From assembly GCA_913061385.1 (NCBI GenBank), contig CAJXTM010000079.1:1-9528 (forward strand): a DNA stretch of 9,528 bases. Direction: 5' to 3'. The notes beneath the pieces were generated by a model that saw nothing but the letters and a program-made list of their open reading frames with translations, did no database searches and was not told the origin of the DNA. Positions 1-6,378 of the stretch are shown piece by piece (positions within the stretch are counted from its first letter, which is position 1; each line of letters opens with the position of its first letter). A program made the position numbers and the translations under genes. The stretch is from an uncultured Rhodopirellula sp. GTDB lineage: Bacteria; Planctomycetota; Planctomycetia; Pirellulales; Pirellulaceae.

Positions 1-46
1 TACACGTAAGGAGTCGTCGGCAGCGTCAGATGTGTATAAGAGACAG
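1..46 (+). other. Nextera i5-side adapter (synthetic, not genomic)
   Basis: Bases 14-27 match the Nextera read-1 adapter segment TCGTCGGCAGCGTC, and bases 28-46 are the 19-bp Tn5 mosaic end AGATGTGTATAAGAGACAG. Bases 6-13 read GTAAGGAG, which matches the standard i5 index known as S505/N505, and bases 1-5 (TACAC) are the tail of the P5 primer. The order P5 tail, index, read-1 adapter, mosaic end is exactly that of a library molecule, so genomic sequence begins at base 47. In the reading frame of the following exbD gene the adapter supplies a TAA at 37-39, which makes the ORF look as if it starts inside the window. Confidence 0.98.
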
Positions 47-477
47 GGAAGAAGCGTCCCGAGGAAGAGATGGACATGACTCCGATGGTGGATGTCACGT
101 TCTTGTTGCTGATTTTCTTCATGGTGACTGCCGCCTTCAGTTTGCAGAAATCAATCGAAATGCCCCGACAGCAGACGGATGCCCCGAGTACTGCGGTGGT
201 TGAGGAGGAGGACGACGAGCTGGAATCGGTTGAAGTTGAGGTCGACGAATTCGGTGGATTTTTGGTGATAGCGCAGGACTGGGAACGCGAGACGCCCGGT
301 AAACAGAATTTGATCACGGCATTGAAGGAAGCATTGAGTGCAAGCAAAGATGGAATGAGGCTCGTGGTAAAAGTCCATGAAATGGCCAAACTGCACGCGT
401 TGGTCGATGCCATGGATGCGGGGACAATCGCCGGATTTGCGGAGTTGGAAGTTACGCAAGTTGAGGAATTTAATTGA
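47..477 (+). CDS. exbD: ExbD/TolR-family biopolymer transport protein, 5'-truncated
   Basis: ExbD/TolR proteins are inner-membrane partners of the ExbB/TolQ proton channel and pass proton-motive force to an envelope-spanning partner. The reading frame is open from the first insert base and encodes KKRPEEEMDMTPMVDV followed by a hydrophobic helix FLLLIFFMVTAAF. This is the family's hallmark start: a short basic/acidic cytoplasmic tail, then one transmembrane helix with the essential membrane Asp (codon 91-93). The ATG at 70 is internal to the conserved motif, so the true start lies upstream, beyond the adapter junction; probably only a few to about fifteen residues are missing. The periplasmic part (about 100 residues) carries an acidic stretch, EEEDDELESVEVEVDEF (202-252), and ends at TGA 475-477. 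An exbB/tolQ gene would be expected just upstream. TolR and ExbD cannot be told apart here. The family call is firm; the substrate is unknown. Confidence 0.93.
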
Positions 478-537
478 TGACTACCCAGCACAACTTTACG
501 AATCATTGAACCCTGTCTCACGTGGGGCAACAGATTT

Positions 538-583
538 AGCTTGCCTTGGACGACAGCGTCAGCTTGCCTTGGACGACGGCGTC
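538..583 (+). repeat. Two tandem copies of a 23-bp repeat
   Basis: Two adjacent 23-bp units, 538-560 and 561-583, begin AGCTTGCCTTGGACGAC and end GCGTC; they differ at one base (A at 555, G at 578). The next two bases, AG, would start a third copy, but the match then stops. Each unit ends with a small inverted repeat, GACG-4 nt-CGTC (549-560 and 572-583). The repeat lies in the 157-bp gap (478-634) between exbD and the propeller gene. The gap holds no convincing ORF or promoter. The repeat could be a recent slippage duplication or a protein- or RNA-level regulatory element; the sequence does not decide. Confidence 0.9.
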
Positions 584-634
584 AGGGCACGAAACATTGA
601 CTGAACACTTTTCACTGTAGAAATCGACATAGAT

Positions 635-3600
635 ATGCTTGCAAACGAATTGATCGACCGATTGGAGCGACTGGGATTGCTTGACCAGGAGATCATCGAA
701 GCCCTTCGCGAACAGCTGGAACAAAGCGGGACGCGCATCACTCCTGAAGCGGTTGCCAAATTATTGGTTGACAACGGACAGTTAACGCATTTTCAGGCGA
801 CCAAGTTGATTGGTGAACTGCGTAGTGGCGAGTACGAAGAGCCGACCGCTCAAGCGACGGAAGATTCGGACCTGACTGCAGGTGTCGACGAATCTGCCGT
901 CGTGGTAGAGGAAGCCATACCAGTCGAGCCCGTTGGTACGGCGGAGGTTTTTGCGGCTTCAGAATTTGAGGCCGAACCTGTTGTTGTCGAAGCGGTCCCC
1001 GTAGATGTGGCTCCTGTAGGTGTCGAGGCGTTGAGTGGCGGCATGGCAGAGCAAACGCCTCGAGAGCGACCTACGCCATCGCGGAAAAGACCAGAAGAGC
1101 CAAAGACGGTTTGGGATTCGTTCAAAATTTATGGCTACGTTGCGATCATCGTTCTGCTGTTGCTGACTTTGGTGGCAGGCTGGTGGATTTTGGGGCGTGA
1201 AGATGCAGACGCTTACATCGCTAGAGCCAATGAAGACTATGACAATCAGAATTACCCTGCTGCGCAGGCTTCTTATGTAACTTTCTTGCAGATGTTTGGA
1301 GATGAACATCAGCATTCATCTTTGTCACGCACGCGTGTCACGATGACAGAACTTTACAAAGCGGCTGAGTTCAAGCAGGAACCTGAACAGGCGGTCGACT
1401 TGGCGAAAGAAAAGTTGCCGCTGATTGCAGAAGAGGAAGGTATGAATGAGGAGCGAGGTAACCTCGCGCAATTGTTGGTGGATATTGCAAAGAATCTTGC
1501 CTCTGCTGCGGGCCGCGCCAAAGATACACCTCGCAAACAGGAACTGCTCGCAAAACTTGATGAGCAGCGTGAATTAATGAATAACGCGGTCTACATGCCC
1601 GCATCAATGAAGACCACACTGGAATCACAAATCCTTGCAGTAGAAGAAGACCGAGCTCGGGTTGAACGTGACATCAATCGAAATGTAAGCCTCGATAAAG
1701 CAGAGGCTTCCATGACGACTTCCTTGGGTCAGGAAAATACCAAGGATGCTTATGATACGCGGACTGCCTTGCTGCGAAATTTTCCTGACCTGCGCGAAAA
1801 CGAACGGCTCGTCAAATTGATTTTGGAAGCCAGCGACATCCAACAGCGTTTGGTTGGGCCGTCTGTAGACCTACCCGAGACCAGCGAATCGGTGGCGGAG
1901 GATGGTGGGGCAGAGTCCGTCCTGCTGACGACGTTGGCGGGAAGTGTTGCTCCGGAGTTGCGGGGGGTCACTCTTTACTTCCGTGCCGGGGGTTCGATTC
2001 TGGCGTTTGACGGGGAGAATGGAAAACTACGATGGCGGAAATTCGTTGGTTATTCCAAAGAGCTTCCTCCGTTGCGTCTGGAAGACGGTGTGTTGCTTAG
2101 TGAATCCTCTACGCTCGAAGTCCTTCGTTGTAGCGAAGATGACGGCAGCCTTTTGTGGCGGACCAAGGTTGGCGAGCCTTTTGGGCAGCCCGTCAGTAAC
2201 GGAGATGAGATTTATGTGTCCACGAATTCTGGTCGTGTGATCTGTCTCGATGTGGAAACAGGTGAGGCCAAATGGGTCACTCGAATTCCTCAGAGTCTCG
2301 ATGTCGCGCCCGGAGTCGATGATCGAGCCAAACGGGCTTATGTCGTGGGGGACCACAGCAATCTTTATCTGCTCAATACACGTGACGGTGCCTGTCTGGA
2401 AAGCTTCTATGTAGGCCACGAACCAGGAACGGTCAGTGTCCCGCCTGTGCCGCTGTTGGGGCATGTCTTTGTGATTGTCAATGCAGGTAGCGACTATGCA
2501 AATCTCAGGGTGCTTCGTGTTGACGAAACTGGGGGGCAGTTGAAACAAACGCAAAGTTTCAGGCTCGCCGGAAATGTTAGGGTGCCACCAATCATTCAAG
2601 GTCGGAGATTGATTGTCTTGACTGATCTGGGGGAGGTGGTTGTTTACGATATCGAGCCGACTGCTGAGAGAGACCAAGTGACCGAGGCAGCCAAGTTGCC
2701 ACCATTTTATGACCAACCAACTCCGACGCAGTTGGCTGTGGGGCGAAGCCAAATGTGGATCACCGGTACCCGACTTGGCCGTTACGAATTGCAGATCAAC
2801 ACTGGGCGTGTGATTCGTGATTGGAGCAAGCATGAGCTTGATACTTTCATCGGTCAGCCATATTCGGCTGATGATGCCTTGGTCTATGCGAGGGTCCTCC
2901 GCGGCACTTCAGCCATTCGCGTTACCGCAGCAGATCCAAAAACGGGAGACGAAATCTGGCGGACGGATGTTGGGGTACCTGTCGCATTGTTGAGTATGCC
3001 ACCAGGCAGTGATGCATTGCACAGCGTGACGACTCAGGCTGCTTTATTCGAAATTGATAATGAGGCCGAACAGGCGGGGTCGACAAATGGTCCCATTGAA
3101 AATCCCGGTGAGAAATCGGTTGCGATCCGATTTGAAGATCCTATCGCCATCGACGAGAGTCGGAGTCTGATGCTGAATCAGGTTGATGGTCAATCAATCA
3201 TTGTGTACGAGCCGCAGAGAGAGCTTGGAAAGCTTCGACAGCTGACCATGAGTTTCTCTGCTGGAAAGCCGACGGACGGTGGAGTCGTTACCGGAGGTGG
3301 CTTGTTCCTGCCGCTGAATAACGGCCGGGCCGTGTTGGTGGATTGGCGTACCGGAAAGACGATTGGAACGCCGTTCCAGCCGGCTAGTGATCCCAGCAAG
3401 AAAGTCAACTGGACAAATTCCATCACTCTGCCGAGTGATCCTGATCAGGTTGTCGTTGCTGATAACCGAAGGAAGATCTACCGTTTGCGTGTTGACGATC
3501 GAATTCGCGAACTTGCATCCACGGACCTTGAGTTTGACCTGCTGGATCAAATTGCGGGAGTTGGCAGCACTGTTGTCGGTGCTACCGCTGGTCCTGCTGC

Positions 3601-3997
3601 CGATTCCATTGCTGGGTTTGATGCCGGCAGTTTAAAACCGAAATTTAAAAACGTGCTGGACGGGCGAGTCGTATGGGGGCCGGTTGCGATCGGTGACCTC
3701 TGTCTTTTTGAGACTGACGATTTACTGCTAACAGGAATTGATGCCGAAGGAAAGAGTCTGTTTCAGGTTCCCCTGCCAGCGGGACAACCGGTCGGTGAAC
3801 CGATCATGAGCGAGGGCAAAATTGTGCTTGTCGGGAAGTCCGGTTGGGTCGTGGCCTTGGACCCCGCAACTGGAACCGTTGCCGGGACAGCTGATCTGGG
3901 ACAGCCGATTTCAGCCACACCACTGGCGAATGATGGCATGCTGATGGTGCCGGGTACCGAAGGTGTCATTTACCGGACACCGGTCCCTGCCAACTAA
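635..3997 (+). CDS. Membrane-anchored TPR-like / PQQ-type beta-propeller protein
   Basis: This 1,120-residue protein has four visible parts. Residues 1-65 are a helical cytoplasmic module containing NGQLTHFQATKL (47-58), a motif type I associate with planctomycetal kinases and propeller proteins. Residues 66-160 are an acidic Val/Glu/Pro-rich linker ending in a basic stretch (SRKRPEEPK). Residues 166-186 form one transmembrane helix, which the basic stretch predicts to be N-in. Residues 190-420 are charged and helical; YIARANEDYDNQNYPAAQASY resembles a TPR hairpin. From about 425 to the end come beta-propeller blades of PQQ type: A/LD-x-x-(T/N)G-x-x-x-W signatures with Trp at 467, 508 and 547 (about 40 residues apart) and 775, plus related turns near 904 and 1076. 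The length could fit more than one propeller. No PQQ enzyme active site is recognised, so a scaffold or binding role is more likely than dehydrogenase activity. The ATG at 635 opens directly into the conserved module; no clear Shine-Dalgarno sequence is present. The gene lies 157 bp after exbD, on the same strand. Confidence 0.93.
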   Translation: MLANELIDRLERLGLLDQEIIEALREQLEQSGTRITPEAVAKLLVDNGQLTHFQATKLIGELRSGEYEEPTAQATEDSDLTAGVDESAVVVEEAIPVEPVGTAEVFAASEFEAEPVVVEAVPVDVAPVGVEALSGGMAEQTPRERPTPSRKRPEEPKTVWDSFKIYGYVAIIVLLLLTLVAGWWILGREDADAYIARANEDYDNQNYPAAQASYVTFLQMFGDEHQHSSLSRTRVTMTELYKAAEFKQEPEQAVDLAKEKLPLIAEEEGMNEERGNLAQLLVDIAKNLASAAGRAKDTPRKQELLAKLDEQRELMNNAVYMPASMKTTLESQILAVEEDRARVERDINRNVSLDKAEASMTTSLGQENTKDAYDTRTALLRNFPDLRENERLVKLILEASDIQQRLVGPSVDLPETSESVAEDGGAESVLLTTLAGSVAPELRGVTLYFRAGGSILAFDGENGKLRWRKFVGYSKELPPLRLEDGVLLSESSTLEVLRCSEDDGSLLWRTKVGEPFGQPVSNGDEIYVSTNSGRVICLDVETGEAKWVTRIPQSLDVAPGVDDRAKRAYVVGDHSNLYLLNTRDGACLESFYVGHEPGTVSVPPVPLLGHVFVIVNAGSDYANLRVLRVDETGGQLKQTQSFRLAGNVRVPPIIQGRRLIVLTDLGEVVVYDIEPTAERDQVTEAAKLPPFYDQPTPTQLAVGRSQMWITGTRLGRYELQINTGRVIRDWSKHELDTFIGQPYSADDALVYARVLRGTSAIRVTAADPKTGDEIWRTDVGVPVALLSMPPGSDALHSVTTQAALFEIDNEAEQAGSTNGPIENPGEKSVAIRFEDPIAIDESRSLMLNQVDGQSIIVYEPQRELGKLRQLTMSFSAGKPTDGGVVTGGGLFLPLNNGRAVLVDWRTGKTIGTPFQPASDPSKKVNWTNSITLPSDPDQVVVADNRRKIYRLRVDDRIRELASTDLEFDLLDQIAGVGSTVVGATAGPAADSIAGFDAGSLKPKFKNVLDGRVVWGPVAIGDLCLFETDDLLLTGIDAEGKSLFQVPLPAGQPVGEPIMSEGKIVLVGKSGWVVALDPATGTVAGTADLGQPISATPLANDGMLMVPGTEGVIYRTPVPAN

Positions 3998-4038
3998 TTG
4001 AGTTTATACCTTTCACATTGTTCAGTTGGACTACTTCA

Positions 4039-6378
4039 ATGAGCATACGAATCACGATTTTACTTTGTCTGTTTGTTATTTGGTTGACTGTGTCGCCCGA
4101 CGCTCGTCCGGCAAATGCGCAGCTAGCTAACTTTGCGCAGCAGGGTGTGCCGGGAGATCCCGGACTCGAGTTGTTACAGGAAGAGCCGCATGATCTGCTT
4201 TTTTTTACAGCCAAGGCAGGCGGTGGATGGGCCAAAGCACTGTTGTTGCCGTTGCCAGGCAGGGTGATGCCAGCAGATAGGACCGGTTCGCTGAAATTAA
4301 ATGTGGTTGGTATTGAGGGGAAAGATTTCACCGCCAAGTGGTCTGATATTGAGAAAATCGATTTCTGGGAAAAGAGACTCGAACGCGAGACCAAGGAACG
4401 CATTGCCAGGGGAGACTTCAAAGGTGCTTATCCCTTCATGTCCGTTTTGATTCGGGACTTTCCTAACCGAGCCGGATTACGTGAACTCAGATGTGAGTTC
4501 CTTTGGTTAGATGCGAAGGCGCGTGCCATGCGAAAAGAATTGGCACCGACCCTTGCAATGCTGGAAGAGTTGCGGCGGTACGCACCCGAATACAAACGGA
4601 CTCTGGTCCTTGCTGCTATTGGAAACACAACTGATAAGTTAATGCAGCAACTGATGGATGCCGGCGATTTGAGTTTGGCGCAGAAAATGTTGGCGCGTCT
4701 GGAAGATGACTACTCAGGTGAAAATTTGCAGTCCGTCAAAAAATGGAATGCAGAGTTCCTGCGGCTGGCAACGATCAAACAGAACGAAGCAAAGACAGCG
4801 CTTGATGCAAAAGACTACCGACTTGCACGAAAGTTGTCGCGGGAAAGTGTGTATTTGAAGCCAGACATTCCAGGGGGAACTGAGCTTGTTCGATTGGTCG
4901 ATCGTATTTATCCGCTGATCAATGTGGGAGTACTACAAACTGCCACTGTCTTAGAGCCGACACGACTTGATAACTGGGGCGCTCGACGCTCAGGACGCTT
5001 GCTGTATCGAACTTTGTTTGAAATGAAGGGGCCAGGCCCAGAAGGTGGAGAGTATGACTTCATCTTTGGTGATGTCGAAATGAGCCCCGATCGCATGCAC
5101 TTTGATCTGTTACTCGAGCCCGAAAATCTGAAGCCGCCGTTGGATAAAGTCAATGGAACGTTTCTGGCGGATGTGATGGCAAAGCGAGCACAGCCAAAAT
5201 CAAAGGACTATTTTTCGCCTTGGGCCGCAGCTGTTGATTCAATCGGTTTGGACGGACCCAAACAGGTTACCTTCAATTTGCGTCGGCCCAATGTGTTGCC
5301 TATCAGCCTGTTGCAGGTCCCTGTGGATGGCAGTTGGTTTGGTGATGAACCGCTTTCACCCACTGGGGATTATCGTCGTCAGGAAGTCGGCGATGATGAA
5401 GTTCGTTATGTGCTTTCCGGAGCACCAAAAACAGAAACACAGCCCCGTGAAATTGTCGAAGTGCGGTGTGGATCAGCAGCAGATGCGGTGAATCTTCTAC
5501 TTCAGGGTGAAGTCGATGTGCTGGATCAATTGTTTCCTGCCGATGCTGTGAGGCTAAAGCGAAGCAAGGCCATCAAAGTAGCAAATTACCCTCTGCCCAC
5601 GGTTCACATGTTGGTTCCGTGCTCAGACCACCCGTATTTGGCGGAGCGGACGTTTCGACGTGCTCTGCTGTATGGGATTAATCGCGAGGACATCTTGAAG
5701 GGAGAGCTGCTGGAAGGTCTCGAATTTGAAGGCTGTCGTGTTCTTTCTGGTCCGTTTCCCGCGGGTATCGAAATGAACGATCCATTGGGTTATGGATACG
5801 ATGAAAAAATCGAGCCGCGGCCCTATGAGCCTCCGTTGGCAAAGCTTTTGTTGGCAATGAATACCAGCCAGATGAAGTCGATGTCTCAGCGGAAGAAATT
5901 AGAAATGCCCAAGTTGACGCCGATCCGGTTGGCGTTTCCCCCAGACAATCTTTCGCGGGTTGCATGTGAAGCGATCAGCACTCAGTGGAAATTGCTGGGA
6001 TTGGAAGTGGAGTTGGTCGAGCTTCCTGTCGGTAGAACTTTCCCAAAGCCTGACGAGGACATTGCCGATATTGTTTATGTTTCGGCTGCAGTTTGGGAGC
6101 CCATCATTGATGCACGTCGTGTCCTTGGGCCCGAAGGTCTTGCAGGTAGTGAAGATCAGCTTGTTGGGCTTGGCTTGAGACAACTTGAACACGCCAAAAA
6201 TTGGCGTGAGGTGCGGGACCGACTGTTGGACCTTCACTCAATTACTCATCATGAACTTCCCATATTGCCACTGTGGCAGATGGTGGAGTCTTACGCTTAC
6301 CGGCGAGAGTTGGTGGGGATGGGATCTGACATCGTTTCGCTCTATCAGAACGCGGGAAATTGGCGGCTCGGACAATGA
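4039..6378 (+). CDS. Secreted helical-repeat protein with family 5 solute-binding domain
   Basis: The domains point to an exported ligand-binding protein of the oligopeptide/dipeptide (SBP_bac_5) type. From the ATG at 4039 it has 779 residues. Residues 1-27 are a signal peptide (MSIR, a hydrophobic core, then ANA|Q as a likely cleavage site). There is no lipobox. Residues 30-290 are helical and TPR-like (for example ALDAKDYRLARKLSRESVYL). Residues 295-770 resemble SBP_bac_5: an N-terminal GVLQTATVLEPTRLDNW segment, GEVDVLDQLFPADA, and AERTFRRALLYGINREDIL near 535-553, matching the family's 'VRQALAYAIDRE' signature. Typical family members are about 500 residues, so the N-terminal helical region is an addition. 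An in-frame TTG at 4018 would extend it by seven residues, but the ATG places the signal peptide correctly. It starts 41 bp after the propeller gene and overlaps the next gene by four bases. No ABC permease or ATPase gene is in the window, so a transport role is not shown; sensing or scaffolding is possible. Confidence 0.9.
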   Translation: MSIRITILLCLFVIWLTVSPDARPANAQLANFAQQGVPGDPGLELLQEEPHDLLFFTAKAGGGWAKALLLPLPGRVMPADRTGSLKLNVVGIEGKDFTAKWSDIEKIDFWEKRLERETKERIARGDFKGAYPFMSVLIRDFPNRAGLRELRCEFLWLDAKARAMRKELAPTLAMLEELRRYAPEYKRTLVLAAIGNTTDKLMQQLMDAGDLSLAQKMLARLEDDYSGENLQSVKKWNAEFLRLATIKQNEAKTALDAKDYRLARKLSRESVYLKPDIPGGTELVRLVDRIYPLINVGVLQTATVLEPTRLDNWGARRSGRLLYRTLFEMKGPGPEGGEYDFIFGDVEMSPDRMHFDLLLEPENLKPPLDKVNGTFLADVMAKRAQPKSKDYFSPWAAAVDSIGLDGPKQVTFNLRRPNVLPISLLQVPVDGSWFGDEPLSPTGDYRRQEVGDDEVRYVLSGAPKTETQPREIVEVRCGSAADAVNLLLQGEVDVLDQLFPADAVRLKRSKAIKVANYPLPTVHMLVPCSDHPYLAERTFRRALLYGINREDILKGELLEGLEFEGCRVLSGPFPAGIEMNDPLGYGYDEKIEPRPYEPPLAKLLLAMNTSQMKSMSQRKKLEMPKLTPIRLAFPPDNLSRVACEAISTQWKLLGLEVELVELPVGRTFPKPDEDIADIVYVSAAVWEPIIDARRVLGPEGLAGSEDQLVGLGLRQLEHAKNWREVRDRLLDLHSITHHELPILPLWQMVESYAYRRELVGMGSDIVSLYQNAGNWRLGQ

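Noticed and set aside
28..46. Tn5 transposon end as a natural mobile element
   Set aside because: The mosaic end is the engineered version and is joined to read adapters and an index at both window ends; it is library sequence.
538..583. CRISPR-like repeat
   Set aside because: The two units are directly adjacent with no spacer and there are only two of them.
377..604. Open frame overlapping the exbD end and reaching into the gap
   Set aside because: It is out of frame with conserved exbD sequence, crosses the tandem repeat and shows no protein-like pattern.
597..634. Promoter before the propeller gene (TTGACT at 597-602)
   Set aside because: No acceptable -10 hexamer occurs at 16-18 bases; the best AT-rich hexamer is too far and abuts the start codon.
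2027..2833. 268-residue antisense open frame inside the propeller gene
   Set aside because: It lies fully opposite a clearly coding frame with regular propeller blades; its translation has no domain or signal and reads like a complement of the sense codons.
4018..4038. TTG start extending the solute-binding protein
   Set aside because: The extra seven residues sit in front of a complete signal peptide that begins at the ATG 4039, and no ribosome binding site favours the TTG.
4039..4119. Lipoprotein signal in the solute-binding protein
   Set aside because: The only Cys of the signal region lies in ILLC at residue 10, within the hydrophobic core and without a lipobox; an ANA|Q signal peptidase I site fits better.
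6360..6374. TTG start extending the orphan secreted protein
   Set aside because: The ATG at 6375 gives a typical ATGA overlap and a clean signal peptide; the TTG would add residues that spoil it.
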